The notes beneath the pieces are model-generated. The model saw only the letters and a program-made list of their open reading frames with translations, was not told the DNA's origin and did not search any database. DNA of 64,000 nt. Origin: Flavobacteriales bacterium (GTDB lineage Bacteria; Bacteroidota; Bacteroidia; NS11-12g; UBA9320). The DNA lies in NCBI GenBank assembly GCA_020635435.1, contig JACJZU010000001.1, forward strand, positions 1 through 64,000. The letters are read 5' to 3'. The position numbers and the translations under genes are program-made. Positions 18,324 to 26,543 of the stretch are shown one piece after another; the first letter of the stretch is position 1; the number at the start of each line of letters is the position of its first letter.

Positions 18324-18683
18324 TTATTGATAATCCTGAACCAATACTTCTGTTGGAATATGTAGAGTTGAGCTCAGTTTTCTTATCATATCCAATGTGA
18401 GCTTGCGCTTTCTGCTCAAAATCTCGCTTACCCTACTCTTAAATCCCACTACCTCAGCTAAATCCTTTTGCTTCATCCCCAACTGCTCCATACGGAATTT
18501 AATTGCTTCGATAGGATCAGGCATTCCTATTGGGAAGTTCTCATTTTCATAACGGTCGATCAGAATAGATAGAATTTCGAGTTCGTCGCCATGCTCACTA
18601 TCTTTTGTCGCGTCGAAGATCTGTTCGAGTCTTTCAAGAGCGTTCTGATAATCCTTTTCGTTTCTAATAGGTGCAATTTTCAT
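18324..18683 (-). CDS. higA: HigA-type antitoxin (XRE HTH)
   Basis: 119 residues. The N-terminal part (IRNEKDYQNALERLEQIFDA) is the toxin-binding region typical of HigA-like antitoxins. The C-terminal 60 residues are an XRE helix-turn-helix: MEQLGMKQKDLAEVVGFKSR, then VSEILSRKRKLTLDMIRKLS. It starts one base after the toxin stop codon (TAA-A-ATG on the minus strand), so the pair is translationally coupled in the toxin-first order usual for higBA. It should neutralise HigB and repress the operon by binding the palindrome at 19009-19029. Confidence 0.92.
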   Translation of the reverse strand: MKIAPIRNEKDYQNALERLEQIFDATKDSEHGDELEILSILIDRYENENFPIGMPDPIEAIKFRMEQLGMKQKDLAEVVGFKSRVSEILSRKRKLTLDMIRKLSSTLHIPTEVLVQDYQ

Positions 18684-18684
18684 T

Positions 18685-18978
18685 TTAGATTTCGTTTGCG
18701 TTTATCTTGTCATATTCTTCATGTGTACCAACAAAGCGGATCCAACAAATTTGGAAGTCGAAATTGAATTTTACGATAAGCCTATACTTATTGCCCTTAA
18801 TGTTGAAAACGATCCGACCATCAGCTAAAATGCCGGCACTGGGGTAAGCCATTTTTAATTCATTCAGGTTCTTGAATTCTGACTTTTCGGTTTCCCTGTA
18901 CCAAGCCGTCAATTGTTGCTCGCAATCAGCGTGCTTAGCCCAAAATTCCCTCAAAGTCCGTTTTGCTATTACCCTCAA
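18685..18978 (-). CDS. higB: HigB-type toxin (mRNA interferase)
   Basis: 97 residues. The start is TTG, which gives the family's characteristic beginning MRVIAKRTLREFWAKHADCE; no ATG would fit. The core GRIVFNIKGNKYRLIVKFNF and the end FVGTHEEYDKI match the HigB family of the RelE/ParE fold. These toxins cleave ribosome-bound mRNA. It is first in a two-gene operon with the antitoxin. A palindrome and a TATTTTTG box lie directly upstream, so the leader is very short. Confidence 0.92.
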   Translation of the reverse strand: MRVIAKRTLREFWAKHADCEQQLTAWYRETEKSEFKNLNELKMAYPSAGILADGRIVFNIKGNKYRLIVKFNFDFQICWIRFVGTHEEYDKINANEI

Positions 18979-18994
18979 AATAAGGTCTTTGAGA

Positions 18995-19002
18995 CAAAAA
19001 TA
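18995..19002 (-). promoter_or_regulatory. higBA promoter -10 box
   Basis: TATTTTTG on the minus strand fits TAnnTTTG exactly and lies 17 bases before the toxin start codon. The operator palindrome lies immediately upstream where a -33 element would be, which explains repression. A TTTG is present at 19016-19019 but its spacing of 13 is shorter than usual. Confidence 0.45.
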
Positions 19003-19008
19003 ACTAAA

Positions 19009-19029
19009 AAGTTACCAAAACGGTAACTT
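19009..19029. promoter_or_regulatory. higBA operator palindrome
   Basis: AAGTTACC (19009-19016), five-base spacer AAAAC, GGTAACTT (19022-19029): a perfect 8-bp inverted repeat next to the -10 box of the toxin-antitoxin operon. Autoregulation through such a site is established for HigA antitoxins; the assignment to this HigA is inferred from position. Confidence 0.7.
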
Positions 19030-19100
19030 GTGCGTGTTTTTATACTTGTGCCTATATGGGACAAAGGACGGATGCAGCTGCTTGCGACGTGCCCAAACCA

Positions 19101-22100
19101 TCAACGAAGCACGATTATCCTGAAATTCGACACATTACCGTTTTCAGTTTTCAGGTGTAAAAAGTACACTCCTTCCCGATCTAACTTAAATACTTGAACT
19201 CCGATCCCCTCCATCTCCATTACCATCCTGCCGGAGGCGTCCACAACGCGCAGATACGCCTTTCCGGAAACACCCGAAATCAGAAACCTTCCGGTTGATG
19301 GATTGGGGTGGATCCGAACGTTTGAAGTACTTAGCGGATCTACGGAACTTGTTCGTGTATCGATCGAACGGTCGAATGCAGTTTTCATCTCCCGATTCCC
19401 GGCATTGTCGGTGGCCAGCGTGTAGAAGTAATAGATGCCCGGAGTCGAAATTGTTACGTCACAAGAAAGCTCAGAACCCGAATGGAAGACTTCGGTGTAT
19501 TGTTGATTGTCCGAAGACATGTAAAGGGTATGATCCTTCACACCGGAACCAACATCACTCCCCTCCCAGTTCACCTGTATACTACTCGTCGGGCCATTCC
19601 ACGAAAGGTCGGTTACTGTGCTGATCGGCGGAACGTAATCTAAATTGATCTCCCAAACGGGGGTAGCCAATGCCTTATTATTATCGAACACGATATGGGC
19701 TGAATTGCTGATCTGCTCCTTTCCAGGTATGCGCTTCACGAAAAATGTGAGGTATCCGTTCCCATTCTTTTCGCCGCGATTCGGGAATAAGAATCCATCG
19801 AATGGGTCCAATTCGTCCGGATCCCGAGTGAGGCGATCGAGCGCCGTCACTTCACATCGCAGGATGCCCTCTTGATCCACCCCGGCCTTTACATGAACCA
19901 GGAATTTCGATAGTTTGGACAATTCGAAAACATCATCAACCTGTCGGCTTCCTTCCGCAAATTGTATCACATAATCACCCAAACTGAGTTCTGAGAAAGT
20001 TACACTATTGGCCATCAGTGCCTCTGTATCCAGGGTGTCGATGATCTCGAGATACTGCACAGGGGCCGTAGCACTTGAATCATTCTCAAAATGAATGGAA
20101 TAATACAGTTCCTCGGGCAATGAAGATGTGTAGTTGAGGTCGGAATACCCCTTGTAACCGATCTTCACATTGGGGTCGAGGGAATTTACCACCCGGATCT
20201 TCTTGATCGCCGTAATGGTATCCACGAACGGCTTTGATCCTCGTAGGGTAGTTAAGTTGAAATCGCTCGAAGAATAGTTCTTCAATCGGTTATCGATATT
20301 CGGGATCAGATCGTTCGCAATTTGGGCGGCATCGATTTTTCCCGCACCGCAATCGGAATCGACGAGATTCAACCAGGAGCGAAGGTCCACAATAGCCTGC
20401 TTTCGACCGGATCGATAATCCCATGCTTGTTGGCTTCGGGATCTCAAACGATCGATCGCCGTGTCAAGACACACTTTGGGGATATCGCTGAGCGTGTACC
20501 AGGCATCCCGAAGGGCATCTGACTCCTGCACGCCCGTGAGCGGACCATGGCACCAGGCACTGAGTTCCATGGCCTGGACCGGTGATGCGCTTTTAACGGC
20601 AACGGAGAACTTCAAACTTCCTTCGGCGGGAACTTCAGGAATGATCACAGCTCCACTATTTGCAGAAACTGTTCGCCCCAATAACTGATCTGTCTCGAAA
20701 TCGAGATACTCACTGTCGAATACCAGCGAATCCCCCGCCTCTACCCTTTCCCGGATCTTGATACCAGCACTGTTGGTAGCAGTGAGCATAAGTGGTACGT
20801 TCTGAAGATCGTAATTCGACGTATTGATCAATTGGAGTGTGTATGTACTCCATCGTCCGCTTCGAATTGTATCGCGTCCGTTGATCTCGATCCGCAATGT
20901 GCCGTGCTCGGCTGTATCGATCTGTACACCCATTGGAATGCGGATGGTATCGCCACCGGGTTCATATACCAGCAGGTCGTAGCTACCTTTATGGGCATTG
21001 CTGTTCGAGAAAAGCCCGCTCATTAAAAATCCGTTTCCATCAACAGCAATGGTTGAATCTATTGGAAAATAGGTTTGCGTTGCGTTCTCCATATGGAAAC
21101 GAGTGCTTTCCGAAAAACCAAAACCCATGATGCGCATCCGGGCGGGTTTATCCGAAACCATTTGCTTCGGGGAATGATCATCAACCTTCATGCTGAGGTC
21201 GTACAACCCGCCCTCAACCCGTGCTATGTAGTTCTTACTCCGGGCCGTGACATTGGGATCTGATCCGTAGACCCAAAGATGGGATCCTATTCGGGTGGCA
21301 GTGGCTTTTTTCAAGCCCAGGGAATGAAATTCGGGAACCTGCAGACCTGTTACAAAATTGTAGACCCGCGTTTCGGGATTTTCCCCTGTGTAATCCTGCA
21401 CATTGAGAATCAAGCGGTTCTGAACCATGCTCATACCGGTAACCTTATCGAAATCGCAGACCGGTCGGTTTGGATAAAGCGATTCGAATTCGGTATCGAA
21501 AACGGTAACTGGTAACCAGTTTGAGCTCCCCGGCTCCACATTCTGTCCGGCTATGATCAGGTATCTTCCCTTACCAAGAAGATATTGCACCTGGCAATAG
21601 CTTGGGAAGGGAACTCGGAAAGGTATGATCTGAAAGGTATTCAGATTCATCATCACCAAACCATTGTAATTGATATTGTTCACACGGTCGAACTCTCCAC
21701 CTACGAACGCAATGCTGTCCTTAATGTATAGCGCATTCACCGGACCATTGAATGTTGGCGTATTGCTGAGAACGCTGCCCGACTTCAGATCATATACGAT
21801 CAGACCCTTTGTAAAATCCCCTGCCTGCAGGAGCAGATCCTCATAAAATACGAATTCATTGCACTCTGTAGTGCCAATCAACTCACCCTCCGATTCATTT
21901 TTAACCAGGTCGTATTGCTGAATACCATATTTGGTTTTGTTGTCGACGATCAATCTGGAATTCGCCACGTACAACTTATCACCTCTTACCCTCGAAAAGG
22001 CCCAGGTTGAATTCATTTGCCCAAGTTCTATGGATTCCAAATGATGGGATGATGGATCAAACTTGAGGATGTTCGAACTGCGAACCGGTTCCGTAAGCAG

Positions 22101-25100
22101 ACCAATACCGCCATACCCGGGCAACTGAGGGATAAGATCGGAGCCATTCTGTTTGAAGGCAGGATTGAACGAAAAGTCCAGTTTGCTCTCGCCAATGCTG
22201 TCGCCTTTTATCGAGTATCGAATTGGTCCTGATACATTTAAAGTCTGGTAAGAGTAAGGGGCATATTTCCAATGGCGCAAGCCGTTGTAGGTGCCTGTAA
22301 GGTATAATTCCGAATCTGCTGAGTGCATGATACCTATGGCCTCCCCGGAACGCAAGATGGACAGGACCTGGGTGTCCTTACCCGTAGTTTTATCGAATCG
22401 CATCAGGTTTCCGTTGGTGGCCCATAAATGTCGATCCTTTGCGAAGAGCGAACTCACCCGGAGGCTTGTCGAGAATCGCCTGTCCGCCTGAAGGCTGGTG
22501 TTGTCCAGTTTGGCAATGGTTGTTCCGAAATAATTTGAAAATCGGAAGGTACCGGTTATGAGCAGTTGATGGTCCCGATTTCTGAGTCCGTTCACCCCGC
22601 CATCAAAAATGCGTGCATGATGAATAGTCCCTGAATCTCCATCTACCGCCAGCACTATACTCCGGTAGCTTGCAGGCAGATCCAGCAGCGCTGCATTGAA
22701 ACCGGAGCCTGAAGCGCATAATGTATCCCGGAAAACAGTGAGTTGTTCAATACTCGCGTTCGGATGATCCTTAATGAGTTTAGGAACCCACTTCAAAAGT
22801 GCATCGTTCCTTCGATCGAATTTATAGAGGGCTTTGTGCTGAAATCCGTTGAGAAGGCGGGAACGGTCCGCGACATACACATGATCTCCCAGGATGGTGA
22901 GTCTGGATCCGTCAAGACCGTTGTTTGGTACGGGAAGAAATCGTCGACCACTGATCTCATATTTAAAATAATCGCCATCGTGCTTATCCAGTTTCATGAA
23001 ATCGCCCATGAACCAGAGCTTATTCTGCTCCTGGAAGAAGGTACGAACGGCCCCATTCGGTACTGGGAATCGCTTGATAAGATCACCCGTTCCCAAAAGC
23101 ATAGCCGCCACATAAGGTGAACTCTTTCCACGGATCTGTAAAAATGAACCGCCGATGAACATTGTATCGCCCGAAAAACTGAAATCATAGAAATAGTCGT
23201 AGTGGCTCACCTTCAGATCCAGATCTTCCACGGCTGTGGAGGCAAGATCCACCCGCAGTATCCCTGTGTTTTGCTGGCCATTCACCTTTGCCCAGTTGGT
23301 TCTTCCTCCAAAATACAGTTTGCCATTATGCGCTTTCACCTTGAAGTAAGTCGGAACCTGACTCGGACTATTGCGTACGAACTGCAAGTGAAAAGATGTG
23401 TCAATTTTCAGGGTATGCACATCGAATCGCATCAGGTGCGGGTGCCTGAAGCCCGAACAACTATCGAATGTGCCCGTAGCATAGAACTTGCCTTCGTATG
23501 TATCCACCGAAGCGACACTGCCATAAACCTTTGGCTCCCAGCTAATTACACTTAGATCGCTGGTCCGAATGGCGGCAAGTTTTGCGTAATTGGAGTTGTT
23601 GTTGATCGACGTGAAAGCTCCTGCCAGGAAGAGTGTATCACCTTTCAGATACAGGTCGCTGATCTCGTCTTTTACGGCTATGGCATTCCGAATGAGCTTA
23701 TTTTGGGCCACATCGATCAGAATGAGGCTGCCTGTAGGGATGGTCCACTGACTGGAGAAATTTCCCGCAACGAAAAGTGTATCTCCAACCAGGACCATAT
23801 CCCTGATGGTAGAAGATTGCCACATCCGGAAATCAAAATCGGGATCTTCCCGACCGTCGGGAAGTATATGCACGATCTTCTCGTAAATGCCGGGGATATC
23901 GCCTCCCAAATAGTAACCGCCTTTACCGTCGGGCGCAATGGCTTGTATGGAACCTTGCTGTCGGGCGATCATCTGAGGTATAGTATCGTTTGGCTTGAGC
24001 CATGCGATCGGACCCGATTCGTACGCCGTCTCATTGAGCGATTGGAGATTGAGGTAATACAACGTATCTCCCACATAATTGAAACTACGTGCAGCCGGGA
24101 GCCATTGCCATTCCCCGGTTCCCCGATGGAAGAGCACATTTCCGTACATAGCCTTGCCATTCACACCCAGGACATTACTGAGAATGAACTGATCGGCACC
24201 ATATCGATCAAAACTGCTGTATTGGGCATCGTTCCCCATAGCAACTACCAATGGGCAATCGATCTGCTTCCAATTACGCGTATCGAAATAATGGACACGC
24301 TGGTTTGTATCCGAGGAATATGCAACGATGAGCAGTGTATCATTGAAGAAATCGAGATGGTATACCTCGCCGAGGCTGTAATTCAGGGGAACGTCCTGGA
24401 TGCGGTTGAGTGAATCGAGATAATAGAATGCCGCGCGACTTGTATCCAGCACCTCATTGAATATACCACCCACAAAGGTTCCCTTTTGATTGTCGCGCAC
24501 TAAGGCTGTTACCTCTCCGCCGTAATTCGGGTGATCCATATTGGGCAGATCGATTAGGTTTTCAAGCTCCCAGCTCGCACTTAAAACTGCCTTGCTGTTG
24601 GCTGTCCCGATCTTGTCGACATAACCACTCAGGAAAACACTGGTATCATCTTCAGCCATGTTGTCGACCACCGATTGCGGTGAGGCCGACTCCAGGATCT
24701 GTTTGCTATTCAGATCCATCACGATCATGTAGGGATGATAACCACCCTTGAAGTGCGTGAAGTAGCCATAAATGAACATACGCTCGCCGAGTTGTTTGAT
24801 ATTGGTTTGCGTGGAGTAGCTGATATCAAGCTTCCAATCCAACAACTGTAGCGTTTGGGCATCGAACGCCGCAATGCCGTAGTGTACTTTATTGTTGATC
24901 CGTGTGAATTTACCGGCTACGAAAAGCGTATCGCCGTGCAGAACCATGGAATAGATACTTCCCTTCCTCCAGTACCAGGGTTTGTAGGCGCGATCCTGAT
25001 GTTCGACCTGGAAAACGGACGAAGTATCCATCTCACCGGATCGCTTAACACGGACCAGCTGAGACGAAGTGGATATTCCATTGATAACCAATGAAGTACC

Positions 25101-25397
25101 TGCTACATACGCTTCACCATCTTCAGTTTGTAAAGCACATGTTATATCCCCATTAAGCACGGCGGAAGGCCCAACGATACGTCCGGAAGCAATGCTCAAC
25201 GTATCCAAACCATTTACCGGTACTCCAAATAACTTTTGAGCCGAGGTAAGAATTAAATTTCCATTCCAGGAGTTGATCGAATTGACCGGGCCATGGCTAC
25301 CGATGGGGTTCGACACCTCCTGGGCATTTGCGACTGGAAGTAAGGTTAAGACAATTATTGTGGAAACGAAAAGGTTCGTAAGTGATCGTACTATCAT
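19101..25397 (-). CDS. Giant (2098-residue) T9SS-secreted multi-propeller protein
   Basis: Signal peptide ending A-N-A-Q, then about 1,350 residues of repeating segments of the type GDTLFVAGKFTRINN or LKGDTLFLAGAFTSINNNSN, about 45-55 residues each. They should build several beta-propellers in a row. Residues about 1400-1650 look like Ig-like domains (CARDB type, LQLINTSNYDLQNVPL). About 1720-1920 is the region seen before T9SS signals in many such proteins (SLDPNVKIG, then HFENDSSATAPVQYLEIIDT and SNSAHIVFDNNKALATPVW). An FN3-like domain and a T9SS type A sorting domain (VRIHPNPSTGRFLISG) end the protein. No enzymatic motif is visible; a surface or adhesive role is likely. One of the two largest genes in the window. 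Confidence 0.88.
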   Translation of the reverse strand: MIVRSLTNLFVSTIIVLTLLPVANAQEVSNPIGSHGPVNSINSWNGNLILTSAQKLFGVPVNGLDTLSIASGRIVGPSAVLNGDITCALQTEDGEAYVAGTSLVINGISTSSQLVRVKRSGEMDTSSVFQVEHQDRAYKPWYWRKGSIYSMVLHGDTLFVAGKFTRINNKVHYGIAAFDAQTLQLLDWKLDISYSTQTNIKQLGERMFIYGYFTHFKGGYHPYMIVMDLNSKQILESASPQSVVDNMAEDDTSVFLSGYVDKIGTANSKAVLSASWELENLIDLPNMDHPNYGGEVTALVRDNQKGTFVGGIFNEVLDTSRAAFYYLDSLNRIQDVPLNYSLGEVYHLDFFNDTLLIVAYSSDTNQRVHYFDTRNWKQIDCPLVVAMGNDAQYSSFDRYGADQFILSNVLGVNGKAMYGNVLFHRGTGEWQWLPAARSFNYVGDTLYYLNLQSLNETAYESGPIAWLKPNDTIPQMIARQQGSIQAIAPDGKGGYYLGGDIPGIYEKIVHILPDGREDPDFDFRMWQSSTIRDMVLVGDTLFVAGNFSSQWTIPTGSLILIDVAQNKLIRNAIAVKDEISDLYLKGDTLFLAGAFTSINNNSNYAKLAAIRTSDLSVISWEPKVYGSVASVDTYEGKFYATGTFDSCSGFRHPHLMRFDVHTLKIDTSFHLQFVRNSPSQVPTYFKVKAHNGKLYFGGRTNWAKVNGQQNTGILRVDLASTAVEDLDLKVSHYDYFYDFSFSGDTMFIGGSFLQIRGKSSPYVAAMLLGTGDLIKRFPVPNGAVRTFFQEQNKLWFMGDFMKLDKHDGDYFKYEISGRRFLPVPNNGLDGSRLTILGDHVYVADRSRLLNGFQHKALYKFDRRNDALLKWVPKLIKDHPNASIEQLTVFRDTLCASGSGFNAALLDLPASYRSIVLAVDGDSGTIHHARIFDGGVNGLRNRDHQLLITGTFRFSNYFGTTIAKLDNTSLQADRRFSTSLRVSSLFAKDRHLWATNGNLMRFDKTTGKDTQVLSILRSGEAIGIMHSADSELYLTGTYNGLRHWKYAPYSYQTLNVSGPIRYSIKGDSIGESKLDFSFNPAFKQNGSDLIPQLPGYGGIGLLTEPVRSSNILKFDPSSHHLESIELGQMNSTWAFSRVRGDKLYVANSRLIVDNKTKYGIQQYDLVKNESEGELIGTTECNEFVFYEDLLLQAGDFTKGLIVYDLKSGSVLSNTPTFNGPVNALYIKDSIAFVGGEFDRVNNINYNGLVMMNLNTFQIIPFRVPFPSYCQVQYLLGKGRYLIIAGQNVEPGSSNWLPVTVFDTEFESLYPNRPVCDFDKVTGMSMVQNRLILNVQDYTGENPETRVYNFVTGLQVPEFHSLGLKKATATRIGSHLWVYGSDPNVTARSKNYIARVEGGLYDLSMKVDDHSPKQMVSDKPARMRIMGFGFSESTRFHMENATQTYFPIDSTIAVDGNGFLMSGLFSNSNAHKGSYDLLVYEPGGDTIRIPMGVQIDTAEHGTLRIEINGRDTIRSGRWSTYTLQLINTSNYDLQNVPLMLTATNSAGIKIRERVEAGDSLVFDSEYLDFETDQLLGRTVSANSGAVIIPEVPAEGSLKFSVAVKSASPVQAMELSAWCHGPLTGVQESDALRDAWYTLSDIPKVCLDTAIDRLRSRSQQAWDYRSGRKQAIVDLRSWLNLVDSDCGAGKIDAAQIANDLIPNIDNRLKNYSSSDFNLTTLRGSKPFVDTITAIKKIRVVNSLDPNVKIGYKGYSDLNYTSSLPEELYYSIHFENDSSATAPVQYLEIIDTLDTEALMANSVTFSELSLGDYVIQFAEGSRQVDDVFELSKLSKFLVHVKAGVDQEGILRCEVTALDRLTRDPDELDPFDGFLFPNRGEKNGNGYLTFFVKRIPGKEQISNSAHIVFDNNKALATPVWEINLDYVPPISTVTDLSWNGPTSSIQVNWEGSDVGSGVKDHTLYMSSDNQQYTEVFHSGSELSCDVTISTPGIYYFYTLATDNAGNREMKTAFDRSIDTRTSSVDPLSTSNVRIHPNPSTGRFLISGVSGKAYLRVVDASGRMVMEMEGIGVQVFKLDREGVYFLHLKTENGNVSNFRIIVLR

Positions 25398-25417
25398 TTG
25401 GGATTGATGAATGCGAT

Positions 25418-25425
25418 CAAAAGTA
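25418..25425 (-). promoter_or_regulatory. Promoter -10-like box for the giant T9SS gene
   Basis: TACTTTTG on the minus strand fits TAnnTTTG and lies 20 bases before the start at 25397. No TTTG partner was found at the expected distance. Confidence 0.35.
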
Positions 25426-25549
25426 GAAAGAATATTTTGATGACGACCTTATGAAATGCCTGAACCGGATAGCCTGACAGTATCATGCCTTTGTTCTATC
25501 GGATGACACGAATTAGGCAAAGCAAATGGAAGTATTAATTTGCATGTTC

Positions 25550-26203
25550 ATGAGACTTATTGCGGTACTGGCCGGGACCTTCTTCTTCACCTCGATTTTC
25601 GGTCAAAGCAGCCGATTGGGGAATTGGTTGATCGGGTTCGGAAATCAGCAGTTGAATGCGAAATGGAATTACCATTACGAAGCGCAGTATCGGAACTACG
25701 ATGCATTCGGGGATATGGAGCAATTGTTATTGCGAACAGGATTTGGGTATAATCTGACTGAAGGGAATAACAACATTTTACTCGGATACGGCTTTATCCG
25801 TTCTGCAAATTATAATGGTTCCGGTGGGCAGAACATTTTTAATGAACACCGCATATTTCAGCAATTCATCACGAGGCAACGTTTTGGGCGCACTGCGTTA
25901 CAGCATAGGTATCGGATGGAAGAGCGTTTCTTCAGTGAACTGAATCGTTTCAGGTTTCGGTACTTTTTAGGGATCAATGTTGCTTTGAATCGAAGTGCGA
26001 TGGAAGCATCGACCTTCTATTGGAGTTGTTACAACGAGATCTTCATACAGCCACACCGCACTGTTTTTGACCGAAACCGCTTGTACAGTGGATTGGGTTA
26101 CATGGTCGACAAGCACTATCGGTTCGAGCTTGGTTATATGAATCAGTTCTTCGAACGGGGTGGAAGGGATCAGTTGAATATCATTGGTTTTCTATCCTTT
26201 TGA
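25550..26203 (+). CDS. DUF2490 family protein (predicted outer-membrane barrel)
   Basis: 217 residues from the ATG at 25550, chosen because it begins the signal peptide MRLIAVLAGTFFFTSIFGQ; in-frame ATGs at 25526 and 25544 are alternatives. Alternating amphipathic strands such as WNYHYEAQYRNYD, EQLLLRTGFGYNL, NILLGYGFI, FRFRYFLGINVAL and YRFELGYMNQF, plus the RQRFGRTALQHRYRMEERF segment, match DUF2490. Members are predicted to form outer-membrane beta-barrels of unknown function. It is divergent from the giant T9SS gene. Confidence 0.85.
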   Translation: MRLIAVLAGTFFFTSIFGQSSRLGNWLIGFGNQQLNAKWNYHYEAQYRNYDAFGDMEQLLLRTGFGYNLTEGNNNILLGYGFIRSANYNGSGGQNIFNEHRIFQQFITRQRFGRTALQHRYRMEERFFSELNRFRFRYFLGINVALNRSAMEASTFYWSCYNEIFIQPHRTVFDRNRLYSGLGYMVDKHYRFELGYMNQFFERGGRDQLNIIGFLSF

Positions 26204-26543
26204 TCATTCAGGAGAGTTTAAAGGCGAGGTATTTCGATCCAAGCCCATGCACAAAAGGTGCTATAGAATAAGCTTCTCAATATGCTAACACTTTCACATT
26301 AATTTCTAAATGCGCATTGCCCTTCCATACTGTAAACTATGCGGTACATACTGCCGGAATGAACTCTTGTGATGGGTCAGTCGAACAGATTGACCATTTC
26401 CTACAGGGGTATAAGTAAATCCGTTACAATAAGCCATTCAATGAAAAACGAGCCCTAATATCCCATATAATTGCTCAAAAATCCTAGCCCGATTCAAATA
26501 AGTGATTCTTATTTTTGCCCAAACCTTTTCTGATACTTGTCGT
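26204..26543. other. Gene-free stretch with one promoter-like box
   Basis: AT-rich spacer. The only element seen is the TATTTTTG box at 26510-26517; no hairpin or repeat was found. Confidence 0.5.
26510..26517 (+). promoter_or_regulatory. Promoter -10-like box for the SprB-repeat gene
   Basis: TATTTTTG fits TAnnTTTG, 26 bases before the ATG at 26544. No -33 TTTG was found at the expected spacing. Confidence 0.4.

Noticed and set aside
22743..24413. Plus-strand ORFs up to 236 residues opposite the giant T9SS gene
   Set aside because: Antisense shadows of a long gene with clear domains; no signal peptide or motif.
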